DNA of 64,000 nucleotides, from assembly GCA_946902875.1 (NCBI GenBank), contig OX336348.1, positions 11,557,741 through 11,621,740 on the forward strand. The letters are read 5' to 3'. Numbering within the stretch: position 1 is the first letter of the stretch; each line of letters starts with the position of its first letter. Shown here in pieces: positions 30,954 to 40,261 of the stretch. This DNA is from Nematopogon swammerdamellus (taxonomy: Eukaryota; Arthropoda; Insecta; Lepidoptera; Adelidae). A program made the translations under genes and the position numbers. The notes under the pieces are model-generated. The model made no database searches and had not been told where the DNA came from. It saw nothing but the letters and a program-made list of their open reading frames with translations.

Positions 30954-31448
30954 AAACGGTTTTATTAAAAATAAAAAACTAGAAAAAAAAACAGCTGTAC
31001 AAAAAACTAGAAAATAATAAGGACCCAAGTCTGGGCCTTCTTAAGATTTTACGTCTGGGTAAGAAATCGTGCAATACTAGCGTGCTGTCTTCTCATGTCG
31101 GATGCCAAAGGGCACATTGTGTCGCTGCGTCAGCGGAATAAGTAATAAATTGAGACTTTTAACAGACTAATATAAAAACGTGGGACGCATGTTATTTATT
31201 ACGCATATTATACGCCCCACGTTTTTATATTAGTCTGTTAAAAGTCTCAATTTATTACTTATTCCTCTGACGCAGCGACACAATGTGCCCTTTGGCATCC
31301 GACATGAGAAGACAGCACGCTAGTATTGCACGATTTCTTACCCAGACGTAAAATCTTAAGAAGGCCCAGGCTTGGGTCCTTATTATTTTCTAGTTTTTTG
31401 TACAGCTGTTTTTTTTTCTAGTTTTTTATTTTTAATAAAACCGTTTAA
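30954..31448. repeat. Long near-perfect palindrome, about 495 bp
   Basis: Arms of about 230 bp (30954-31184 and 31217-31448) are reverse complements with only a few mismatches (for example GTCAGCGGAAT against ATTCCTCTGAC). The centre is about 30 bp (GCATGTTATTTATTACGCAT region). The outer ends read ACGGTTTTATTAAAAATA and its complement. It abuts the Helitron helicase fragment. This may be a foldback element, an inverted duplication of a Helitron 3' end, or an assembly artefact. Confidence 0.85.
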
Positions 31449-31584
31449 CTTAAAAGTTTTTTTACCAATTTTTTTATTTACTCGTTTTTAGTTTGATTTT
31501 TGGCTCGTATCATTCATTACGTAAACTCGTCATCCTTTCCAACTCTCTCATTGCATCTTTGTTACTCGGTTTCTTACCTGTCAA

Positions 31585-31905
31585 TTACTCACAATCAAGC
31601 TCCTCAATACATAACCCTTCTAAAGACTTTACGCGACTCAATGCAATATACGCTTGACCCTCCTCAAATAGTCTGGAGCCCAAATACACGACAGCACGGT
31701 CAACAGTACTGCCCTGCATTTTATGGACAGTGGAGGCCCATGACAAAATTATCGGTAACATCCGTCTCTCAGCTGTTCCATAATTAAACTTTGCTGGAAA
31801 CTGTATGGCTTTAGGATGGATAAGGTGTCCGCCGTCTCTTTTAAAATCAATTTGAACAGATGGTATGTCTGTTTCATACTTTTGCGTTCGGCAAGTATGG
31901 GACAC
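31585..31905 (-). pseudogene. PIF1-like Helitron helicase, C-terminal end
   Basis: [20 protein letters not shown], then [16 protein letters not shown], are helicase motifs V and VI of the PIF1 family as found at the end of Helitron Rep-Hel proteins. The ATP-binding motifs are absent. Upstream the frame runs into the minisatellite ([10 protein letters not shown]...). After the stop at 31585 the same frame shows LTGKKPSNKD, so the protein once extended further. Confidence 0.8.
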
Positions 31906-33180
31906 TCGTCCAAACAAACCAAATGAGCCCAACCTCGAGGGGGTTACTAGTAACGGTTGAAGAGTTCCACTGTACACCTCCTGCCTCCATCATCAGACCC
32001 TCGTCACCAAGTGTATTGGTTAGAAGTATGGGACACTCGTCCAAACCAACCAAATGAGCCCAAACTCGAGGGGGTTACTAGTAACGGTTGAAGAGTTCCA
32101 CTGTACACCTTCTGACTCCATCATCAGACCCTCGTCACCAAGTATATAGGTAGAACTATGGGACACTCGTCCAAACCAACCATATGAGCCCAAACTCGAG
32201 GGGGTTAATAGTAACGGTTGAAGAGTTCCACTGTACACCTCCTGCCTCCATCATCAGACCCTCGTCACCAAGTGTATTGGTTAGAAGTATGGGACACTCG
32301 TCCAAACCAACCAAATGAGCCCAAACTCGAGGGGGTTACTAGTAACGGTTGAAGAGTTCCACTGTACACCTCCTGACTTCATCATCAGACCCTCGTCACC
32401 AAGTATATTGGTAGAACTATGGGACACTTGTCCAAACCAACCAAATGAGCCCAAACTCGAGGGGGTTACTAGTAACGGTTGAAGAGTTCCACTGTACACC
32501 TCCTGATTCCATCATCAGACCCTCGTCAGCAAGTGTATTGGTAGAAGTATGGGACACTCGCCCAAACGAACCAAATGAGCCCAAACTCGAGGGGTTTACT
32601 AGTAACGGTTGAAGAGTTCCACTGTACACCTCCTGACTTCATCATCAGACCCTCGTCACCAAGTGTATTGGTAGAACTATGGGACACTCGTCCAAACCAA
32701 CCAAATGAGCCCAAACTCGAGGGGGTTACTAGTAACGGTTGAAGAGTTCCACTGTACACCTCCTGACTCCATCATCAGACTCTCGTCACCAAGTGTATTG
32801 GTAGAAGTATGGGACACTCGTCCAAACCAACCAAATGAGCCCAAACTCGAGGGGGTTACTAGTAACGGTTGAAGAGTTCCACTGTACACCTCCTGACTCT
32901 ATCATCAGACCCTCGTCACCAAGTGTATTGGTAGAAGTATGGGACACTCTTCCAAACCAACCATATGAGCCCAAACTCGAGGGGGTTACTAGTAACGGTT
33001 GAAGAGTTCCACTGTCCACCTCCTGACTCCATCATCAGACCCTCGTCACCAAGTGTATTGGTAGAAGTATGGAACACTCGTCCAAGCCAACCATATGACC
33101 CCAAACTCGAGGGGGTTACTAGTAACGGTTGAAGAGTTCCACTGTCCTCCTCCTGACTCCATCATCAGACCCTCGTTACC
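31890..33180. repeat. 130-bp minisatellite in the Helitron fragment
   Basis: About ten units share TATGGGACACTCGTCCAAAC, ACTCGAGGGGGTTACTAGTA, GAAGAGTTCCACTGTACACC and CATCATCAGACCCTCGTCAC. Spacing is near 130 bp with a few substitutions. All minus-strand frames give 60-77-aa near-identical peptides, which are a consequence of the repeat and not genes. Confidence 0.95.
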
Positions 33181-33345
33181 AAGTTGAAATTATCATAATA
33201 TTGTATTGTCACGAGAACTCAATGTGTGTGCAAAGTTTCATAAAAATCGGTTCAGTAGAAGTAGTTGAAAAAGTTGTCGCAAGATTTGAAACAAAGATAG
33301 TAACAAACAAACAAATATACGGAGTCAAGCTAAATAAAACCGTTT

Positions 33346-33598
33346 AAAAAGCCATAAAACAGTCAATATTAAAATTAAAATAGTCATAGGGTTATGAAAT
33401 CAATGAAATAGAATAGTCAATATTTTACAATACAATAAAAAATTTCAAACACTTTTAACACTGTCAATTCAATAAAAAGATGTAAATTTCATATCAATCA
33501 GTAAAACATTCAAAATCAAAATAAATAGAAGAATTCAATAATCAGTTCATCAGATAATCAAATTAGTATGTACATTGCAGAAATTAGTTAATACTAAG
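33346..33598 (-). other. CR1-like element, start of the 3' UTR
   Basis: AT-rich. On the minus strand it begins with the last codons of ORF2 (LSIN, stop at about 33588-33590), followed by UTR. Continuity with 40262 shows the BEL element entered four codons before the stop. Confidence 0.75.
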
Positions 33599-33907
33599 TG
33601 TTCGGTATTATTCGGCTTTACATCGCGCAACACAAATTCACTAGGTACACTTGCCTCCATCAAGCCCGGCGGCAGAGACAAACAGCCACATAGCTGGCCA
33701 CCTACGCTTGTCAGCTCTGGTCGCCAAGCAACGGGCGACAGAAAGTTGTTGTTGTCGAGTTCTGAAAAAACTGAACGGAGCGGTGTAAATAATTACGTAC
33801 GAAAACCTCAGGAAAACTTTTACCAAGATCGTGGTGTGGACTGGGCTATCGAAGGAGCGGCGATTTCACAAGGTAGGAGGCCACAAACACACACACACTA
33901 CGATTCA
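33599..33907 (+). repeat. BEL/Pao 5' LTR, 309 bp
   Basis: TGTTCGGTATTATTCGGC...CACACACACACTACGATTCA, with a TG...CA structure, identical by eye to 39953-40261. Confidence 0.95.
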
Positions 33908-33908
33908 T

Positions 33909-33926
33909 TGGTCCTTCGAGCCGGAT
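33909..33926 (+). promoter_or_regulatory. Primer binding site, tRNA-Tyr type
   Basis: TGGTCCTTCGAGCCGGAT, one base after the LTR, is complementary over 18 nt to the 3' end of tRNA-Tyr (...ATCCGGCTCGAAGGACCA, from memory of the tRNA). Confidence 0.8.
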
Positions 33927-34312
33927 ATTGGGGTTAAATTGCGGTGTTGGGGTATTTTTTTTTATCATTCATATTACAGGGAAACACACTTACAGGGGGG
34001 GGGGGGCAAGATACAAATCATTCATGCATGATCTAAATTTCGTAGCGGTAAGCGGTACATAAATTTAATTTTTTTTGAATTCTAAAAACAATTGCGGGCG
34101 GTATTCTATAAACAAACTAAGTGTGGGCTGTTTATAGTTTTTCTTTCTTCCGAAATACATTGACAAGTTTAGCTTTGCAGTTGACATATTCTCTCGGCTT
34201 GGCTTGACAGTTCGTTTGTTTACATTCTCGTGTTTATTTATTTTATACTTACAATTTTATTTCGCGGATTACCTTTACGGATTTGAGTGCCGGTTCGAAC
34301 TCGTAGTTTAGC
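33927..34312 (+). other. BEL/Pao leader
   Basis: 386 bp between primer site and gag, with a run of G at 33996-34005 and several GCGG words. No ORF. Probable packaging and RNA-structure region by position only. Confidence 0.6.
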
Positions 34313-35986
34313 ATGGCACCTAAGCGTGTTGCGGTGTTACTCGCGAAGCGCGATTTGCATGCGGATAGGTTCGTACAAGCGGCATCGGCGGGCCGAGACG
34401 CGCTTGCCAATCGCGATTTGCTGGCGGCCTTCGAAGTGCGGTGCATAGGTCTCGATGCGACATTCCAAGATGTGACGGACATCCACTTGGAACTGCTGAC
34501 GCATCCCGACCTGGATGCCACCCCCGACACACAGCTCAAAGCGAGGTACGCAGATATTTCTTCTACCTACTATGAGGTCAAAACGATGTTGCGGACTCTC
34601 GTGCCTCCGGTGGCACCGAGCGGCGGAAGCGGAACACACTCCGAGCCATCGTCTCGAGGCGGAAACCTGCGGCTTCCTCGGATCGACCTACCCAGGTTCT
34701 CAGGTCGGATCGAGGACTACGAGTCCTTCGCAAATCTCTTCCATTCCCTCATCGCCGACGACAGCAGCATGTCCGGGGCGCAGAAGTTGTACTACCTGTT
34801 GGGCTGCTTATCCGATGAGCCGCGTGCACTGGTACAGCACCTAAAACTCATCGATGACAACTTCAACATCGCACTAGGCATCATACGTCACCGATACAGC
34901 AACAAGCGGGTGTTGGCGGACAAGCTCGTTACCAACATGGTCGGACATTCGATGGTGGCACACTCTGGCCATTCACTGCGGGCGTTCCTCAACACGCTGC
35001 TTGAGAACACAAAGGCCCTGGTGAACTTAGGGTTGCCGGTCAAGGAGTGGTCCTTCCTCCTATTTTCCATTGCGGTGCGGAAGCTAGCGGAACCAACGCG
35101 GATGCGTTTCGAGCAGTACCTCCTGCTGCCAGCGGAACACAGCACTGTGCTGCCCACCTTCGACCAGTTGACTTCGTTCCTGGAAGGTGAGTGCAGAGTG
35201 CTGGAGTCGGCAGCGGAGAATCAAGCGGTTACGGCAAAACCATCAGTGCGGATAGAAGGGGCGGTTCCATACGGTAACCAGACAAGCCGTAAGGCGGTCT
35301 ATCAGGCGGAGGCGCGGCCCTCTAGCCCAATAGCGGAGGCGTACTACTGCCAATTTTGTGAGCGGCAAGGCCACACTCTTTACAAGTGCCGTAACTTTTT
35401 TGCGCTGACACCTCAGCAGCGGAAGGCGGTGGTCGTTGAGCGCAAGTGGTGCTTCGCTTGTCTCAAATCACATTCCATAAGCCAGTGTCAATCCACGAAT
35501 GTATGCCGAACATGCGGGACTAATAAGCATCACACTCTGCTACATTTCGAGCAAGGCGGCAGTAGCGGTTTTCGGGGGGGCCAACACGGCCAAATACGTA
35601 CCAACAGGGGCGGCTTTCAGGGGGGCCAGCGTGGCCCAACTGGTACAAACAGTGGCGGTTTTGGCGGAGCCCAAGTGGGACCGACCAGTGGCGGATCTAG
35701 GGGGGGCGGACACGCATACAATAACTATGGGCCCACTAGCGGACCTAGGGGGGGCGGACCTGGCTACAATAGCTATGCGGCCAATGGCGCATCTAGTGGG
35801 GACGGACGTAGTCACACTTATGCGGCTACTGGCGGAATAGGGGGGGGCGAAAGCCAACAGTACGAGCAACAGCACAATACCTATGCGGCTGTGGCGAGCG
35901 GTCGTCAACGGTCACGTTCATTCTCACCACCGGTGCCGTGCAATTTTGGCCATTCCGGCCAGGGACCTTCAACTGGGGGTCGCTGA
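34313..35986 (+). CDS. gag: BEL/Pao gag
   Basis: 557 aa. The gag core typical of BEL/Pao (LPRIDLPRFSGRIEDYESF at about aa 120, FHSLIADDSSMSGAQKLYYL, LGLPVKEWSFLLFSIAVRKL) is followed by knuckles CQFCERQGHTLYKC (aa about 345) and CFACLKSHSISQC (about 383), then VCRTCGTNKHHTLLH. The C-terminal 130 aa are glycine-rich with repeated GG..GPTGTNSGGF-like units. It ends at UGA (35984-35986) followed by CUA, beyond which the same frame continues into pol. Function: virus-like particle shell and RNA binding. Confidence 0.9.
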   Translation: MAPKRVAVLLAKRDLHADRFVQAASAGRDALANRDLLAAFEVRCIGLDATFQDVTDIHLELLTHPDLDATPDTQLKARYADISSTYYEVKTMLRTLVPPVAPSGGSGTHSEPSSRGGNLRLPRIDLPRFSGRIEDYESFANLFHSLIADDSSMSGAQKLYYLLGCLSDEPRALVQHLKLIDDNFNIALGIIRHRYSNKRVLADKLVTNMVGHSMVAHSGHSLRAFLNTLLENTKALVNLGLPVKEWSFLLFSIAVRKLAEPTRMRFEQYLLLPAEHSTVLPTFDQLTSFLEGECRVLESAAENQAVTAKPSVRIEGAVPYGNQTSRKAVYQAEARPSSPIAEAYYCQFCERQGHTLYKCRNFFALTPQQRKAVVVERKWCFACLKSHSISQCQSTNVCRTCGTNKHHTLLHFEQGGSSGFRGGQHGQIRTNRGGFQGGQRGPTGTNSGGFGGAQVGPTSGGSRGGGHAYNNYGPTSGPRGGGPGYNSYAANGASSGDGRSHTYAATGGIGGGESQQYEQQHNTYAAVASGRQRSRSFSPPVPCNFGHSGQGPSTGGR

Positions 35987-38900
35987 CTAGCCGACCATTC
36001 CCGCAACCAAGCTGAACATCCTTCAGTCGTTTTAGCCACTGCGCTAGTTGCGGTGAAATCTGCGGCGGGGTATGCTCACGTGGCACGGGCCATGTTAGAT
36101 AGCGGTTCACAAATTTCAATTATTACAAATTCATTGGCATATAAATTGGGACTTCCGCGGTATAGAGCGCATTTTCCTCTAACGGGTGTAGGTGGCGTAG
36201 AGGTAAAGAACTCTAAGGAGATGGCTGAGGTAACCATACGACCTAGAGATGCGGTGGGTCCTATTCTTTCTACTAGTGCTATTATTTTAAATAAAGTAGG
36301 TGGACACCTTCCCACTTCGACACTAGATGAGGGACTTTTTTCATATTATCAACATTTACCACTTGCGGATGAACGGTTCTTTGAATCTAAATCTATAGAC
36401 CTTCTCTTAGGCATGGATTTACTTGGGGATATATTGCAGGGGGGCTTAGTAAGGGTAGGTCCAGGATTTCCCATTGCTTTAGATACGATTTTTGGGTTTG
36501 CGGTAGCAGGTCCTGTCTCATACAAAGAACCCAGTGCGGCGCGGTTTTCTTACAGTCTATACACGGAGGAAAATTCTTTGGATGGGGTTATTCAAAGATT
36601 TTGGGAATCCGAGGAGATCCCAGAGAAAGCGGTTAAAGATCCACAACATGCAGTTTGCGAGAATTTATTCCGTACGACTCATCAGCGCAATGCTGAGGGG
36701 CGCTATTCAGTGCGCTTACCTTTCCTATCAAATCGACCTAAATTAGGAGATTCTAGAACCATAGCACTTAGGCGGTTTTTATCACTAGAAAGGCGGCTTA
36801 ACTCAGAACCAAGAATGCGTTCCAAATATGTAGAGTTCATGCGGGAATATATACAATTGGGGCACATGTCGGTGGCTCCAGCCACAATTACGCGCGGGGA
36901 ACATTACTTTATCCCACATCATGGGGTTTTCAAGAGTTCAGGGGATACTGAAAAAATTAGAGTGGTTTTCGATGCAAGCTGCTCTACTATTTCAGGAGTC
37001 TCATTAAATGACTGTCTTCACGCTGGGCCGAAGCTCCAGCTGGACATAAATGAAATCATTTTAGACTTTCGCCTTCACGCGGTAGTTTTCGTAACGGACA
37101 TCCGAATGATGTTCAGGCAGGTTTTAGTAGACTACCTAGACCGAGCGTTTCAGCTCATATTTTGGCGGGAATCTACGGACCAGCCACTGTGCATATTCAC
37201 TTTAAATACTAACACGTACGGTTTAAAGTCTAGCCCATACATTGCTATTAGGTGCCTACGACAACTAGCAGATGATTATGAGGATCGCTTTCCTATCGCG
37301 GCACGTACACTGCGGAATTCGGTTTACATGGACGATATTTTAGGCGGCGCAAGCTCATTAGAAGCTGCGGCAGAGCTAAAGTCTCAACTGATTTCCATGC
37401 TATCTCTGGGAGGCTATGAGTTGCGTAAGTGGGCATCTAGTTGTCCAGAGCTTCTCTCAGATATTCCGGTGGAACATTGTGAGAAGCCACACCAATTCGA
37501 TGCGGTAGATAGTCCTTCCTTCATAAAGGTTCTCGGGATTCAATGGGATTCGGTGCTGGATGTCTTCTCATACAATATCGGTCTACCGTCAGAATCTACA
37601 TTTACTAAGCGGGCAGTTCTCTCTACTATCGCGCGGACGTTCGACCCACTTGGTTGGATCGCACCAGTGGTGTTCAAGGCCAAACTGATCATGCAGTCTG
37701 TATGGTTGCTACAACTGACTTGGGATGAACCCTTACCAAGCCACTCTCTAGCGGATTGGGAGCGTTTTCTTTTCGACTTACCTCAGTTGAATCAGTTAAG
37801 GCTTAAGCGGTGCGTACTTCCGCCAGATGCGGTTTCTTATTCACTACATGGGTTCTGTGATGGCTCAAACTTAGGCTATGCGGCTGTAGTTTATTTGCGT
37901 ACTGTAAAACAGGATAATTCAGTATCGATACACCTGCTCTCGGCCAAGTCCAGAGTAGCGCCTATTCGCTCTAAACTAACCATTCCTAAAATGGAACTTA
38001 GCGGCGCCATTATTTTATCTCGGTTAATTAATTATGTAGCGACATCTTACGTGGGGAAAATTCAACTCGATGACATAGTATGCTGGTCAGACAGTACCAT
38101 TGTACTATCTTGGTTGCGAACACCACCACATACTCTACAAACTTTTGAGGGAAATAGAGTTGCGGAGATAAACAACTCTAAAGTGCGGTTAACTTGGCGG
38201 TATGTCCCATCTAATTTAAATTGTGCGGATATAGGATCTAGGGGAGCTACAGCTTCAGAGCTGCTTAACAGTTCACTGTGGTGGGACCCACATTGGTTAC
38301 ATGACAGTCCAGAGAGTTGGCCTGCGAACTATATTGGTCGCATCCCAGACTTGCCGGGCATTAAGACTGTCAAGCTAACATCTCATGCGGTAGTGATCGA
38401 ATCATGCGATCTACCTGCTCGGTACAGCTCTCTACCTAAACTCCAGGCAGTAACGGCTTATTGTCTTCGTTTTTCATATAACTTGCGGAACACTAACAAG
38501 CGGAGCGGCCCTTTAACAATAGCGGAATTATCAGCGGCATTAAAAACATTAATTAAAACAGTACAACAAGCGGAATTTTCAACTGATCTGGAATTACTTT
38601 CCAAGGGGCGATTATGCTCCACGCGTATTCGACGACTTAGTCCTTTCCTTGATGAGGAGGGATTTTTACGTGTAGGCGGGCGGCTGTCAAATTCAAATCT
38701 TCCTATGGGAACGAAGCATCCTCTGTTGTTGCCCAAATCTCATGCGCTGACGCGGCTAATAATAGATCATTTTCACTTGACTCATTGTCACGCGGGCCCT
38801 ACAGCTTTACAAGCTATACTTCAGCGGAGATATTGGATTCTCTCAGCGAGACAAGCTATTCGGTTCCAAATATTTAAATGCATTCCGTGTTTTAGACTCA

Positions 38901-39889
38901 AGGCCAAGCCTTCAGAACCTATTATGGCCGATCTCCCAGCAGATCGCGTCACTCAATCGGGCGGTGTTTTTCATGCGGTAGCCACGGATTTTGCGGGACC
39001 TTTTCAAATCAAAGCCTCTACGTTACGGAACGCTAAAGTCCTCAAGGCATATCTGTGCGTATTCGTTTGTCTTGCCACGCGGGTGGTTCATTTAGAGGTT
39101 GTCTCGGACTTATCCACCATAGCTTTTCTTGCTGCATTCACCAGGTTTGCATCAAGACGGGGATTGCCTAGGCTAATTCGATCGGACTGCGGTACAAACT
39201 ACGTAGGCAGTAATAGACACTTAACGGAAATTGAGCGGCACCTTCGTCAACCGGCCGTAGCGGCTTCTCTCGAAAGAGAATTCACTAATCGCGGTATCGA
39301 GTGGAGATTCAATCCACCCAGCGCGCCTCACTTTGGCGGCATTTTTGAAGCGGCAGTCAAATCTGCAAAAACTCACCTCAAGCGGGTTATAGGTGAGCAA
39401 ACTCTCACGTTTGAAGAGTTAACAACAGTTTTTACGCGGGTAGAAGCGGTTTTAAATTCACGTCCAATGCATCCATTATCCTCGGACCCATCAGAATTCG
39501 ACGTTCTGACTGGCGCTCATTTCCTTATCGGGAGATCATTAACTTCAGTCCCAGAATATGATTGGACGGCGGAGCCCATTTCGAGGCTAAAGCGATTCGA
39601 ATTGGTACAGGCCATGTCACAACATTTCTGGAAGCGGTGGAGCTCAGACTATCTGACCACTCTCCAACAGCGGTCGAAGTGGACTTCAAAGACCGATTCC
39701 CCTCGCGTGGGCGATCTGGTTCTTCTGAAGGACGAAAACATTCCGCCCCTCCACTGGAATATGGGCAGGATTGCGGAAATTAAACCGGGCAGAGACGGAG
39801 TTATTCGGGTTGTGGTAGTCAACACTCCACATGGGGTTTTAACACGACCTGTGGTTAAGGTGTGTCGTCTTCCTATCTACGATCATTAG
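35987..39889 (+). CDS. pol: BEL/Pao pol: protease, RT, RNase H, integrase
   Basis: Same frame as gag. There is no AUG before the protease, the first one being just upstream of DSGSQ (36095), so pol must be made as gag-pol by reading through the UGA. Domains: aspartic protease (DSGSQISIIT), RT (VFDASCSTISGVSLNDCL, VTDIRMMFRQV, YMDDILGG at 37324), RNase H-like Pao region (TIPKMELSGAIILSRL), integrase with HFHLTHCHAG...CIPCFRL zinc site and core DFAGPF, SDCGTNYVG, NPPSAPHFGGIFEAAV (D,D,E), then the BEL C-terminal module (GDLVLLKDEN). No stop inside. Confidence 0.9.
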   Translation, partial: LADHSRNQAEHPSVVLATALVAVKSAAGYAHVARAMLDSGSQISIITNSLAYKLGLPRYRAHFPLTGVGGVEVKNSKEMAEVTIRPRDAVGPILSTSAIILNKVGGHLPTSTLDEGLFSYYQHLPLADERFFESKSIDLLLGMDLLGDILQGGLVRVGPGFPIALDTIFGFAVAGPVSYKEPSAARFSYSLYTEENSLDGVIQRFWESEEIPEKAVKDPQHAVCENLFRTTHQRNAEGRYSVRLPFLSNRPKLGDSRTIALRRFLSLERRLNSEPRMRSKYVEFMREYIQLGHMSVAPATITRGEHYFIPHHGVFKSSGDTEKIRVVFDASCSTISGVSLNDCLHAGPKLQLDINEIILDFRLHAVVFVTDIRMMFRQVLVDYLDRAFQLIFWRESTDQPLCIFTLNTNTYGLKSSPYIAIRCLRQLADDYEDRFPIAARTLRNSVYMDDILGGASSLEAAAELKSQLISMLSLGGYELRKWASSCPELLSDIPVEHCEKPHQFDAVDSPSFIKVLGIQWDSVLDVFSYNIGLPSESTFTKRAVLSTIARTFDPLGWIAPVVFKAKLIMQSVWLLQLTWDEPLPSHSLADWERFLFDLPQLNQLRLKRCVLPPDAVSYSLHGFCDGSNLGYAAVVYLRTVKQDNSVSIHLLSAKSRVAPIRSKLTIPKMELSGAIILSRLINYVATSYVGKIQLDDIVCWSDSTIVLSWLRTPPHTLQTFEGNRVAEINNSKVRLTWRYVPSNLNCADIGSRGATASELLNSSLWWDPHWLHDSPESWPANYIGRIPDLPGIKTVKLTSHAVVIESCDLPARYSSLPKLQAVTAYCLRFSYNLRNTNKRSGPLTIAELSAALKTLIKTVQQAEFSTDLELLSKGRLCSTRIRRLSPFLDEEGFLRVGGRLSNSNLPMGTKHPLLLPKSHALTRLIIDHFHLTHCHAGPTALQAILQRRYWILSARQAIRFQIFKCIPCFRLKAKPSEPIMADLPADRVTQSGGVFHAVATDFAGPFQIKASTLRNAKVLKAYLCVFVCLATRVVHLEVVSDLSTIAFLAAFTRFASRRGLPRLIRSDCGTNYVGSNRHLTEIERHLRQPAVAASLEREFTNRGIEWRFNPPSAPHFGGIFEAAVKSAKTHLKRVIGEQTLTFEELTTVFTRVEAVLNSRPMHPLSSDPSEFDVLTGAHFLIGRSLTSVPEYDWTAEPISRLKRFELVQAMSQHFWKRWSSDYLTTLQQRSKWTSKTDSPRVGDLVLLKDENIPPLHWNMGRIAEIKPGRDGVIRVVVVNTPHGVLTRPVVKVCRLPIYDH

Positions 39890-39939
39890 ATCAGCGGTGA
39901 CTTTTCAATGTATTGCGGTTGATAAGAAGCTTGGCTTCT

Positions 39940-39952
39940 TCTCAGGGGGGGG
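39940..39952 (+). promoter_or_regulatory. BEL/Pao polypurine tract
   Basis: CAGGGGGGGG directly before the 3' LTR. Confidence 0.8.
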
Positions 39953-40261
39953 TGTTCGGTATTATTCGGCTTTACATCGCGCAACACAAATTCACTAGGT
40001 ACACTTGCCTCCATCAAGCCCGGCGGCAGAGACAAACAGCCACATAGCTGGCCACCTACGCTTGTCAGCTCTGGTCGCCAAGCAACGGGCGACAGAAAGT
40101 TGTTGTTGTCGAGTTCTGAAAAAACTGAACGGAGCGGTGTAAATAATTACGTACGAAAACCTCAGGAAAACTTTTACCAAGATCGTGGTGTGGACTGGGC
40201 TATCGAAGGAGCGGCGATTTCACAAGGTAGGAGGCCACAAACACACACACACTACGATTCA
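39953..40261 (+). repeat. BEL/Pao 3' LTR, 309 bp
   Basis: Identical by eye to the 5' LTR; followed by CTAAG. Confidence 0.95.

Larger units (their letters stand above)
31449..33345 (-). mobile_element. Autonomous-type Helitron fragment with minisatellite
   Basis: On the minus strand the region holds a 5' segment (33345-33185), a 130-bp minisatellite, the C-terminal helicase region and a short downstream part to 31449. The right boundary carries AATAAAACCGTTTAAAAAGCC, the same words as the outer arm of the adjoining palindrome (AATAAAACCGTTTAA at 31433). Rep and most of the helicase are absent. Confidence 0.6.
33599..40261 (+). mobile_element. BEL/Pao LTR retrotransposon, apparently complete
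   Basis: Two 309-bp LTRs, identical by eye (33599-33907, 39953-40261), TGTTCGG...GATTCA, flanked by the perfect 5-bp duplication CTAAG (33594-33598, 40262-40266). The primer site matches tRNA-Tyr. Gag and pol are in the same frame, separated by one UGA. No env. Insertion is four codons from the end of the CR1 ORF2. 6663 bp. Identical LTRs imply a recent insertion. Confidence 0.95.

Noticed and set aside
32020..33104. A series of near-identical 60-77-aa minus-strand ORFs ([10 protein letters not shown]...)
   Set aside because: They are translations of the 130-bp minisatellite and not separate genes.
36053..36055. GTG as a start codon for BEL pol
   Set aside because: Eukaryotic elements do not normally start at GTG. 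The frame is continuous with gag apart from one UGA, so readthrough is the simpler reading.
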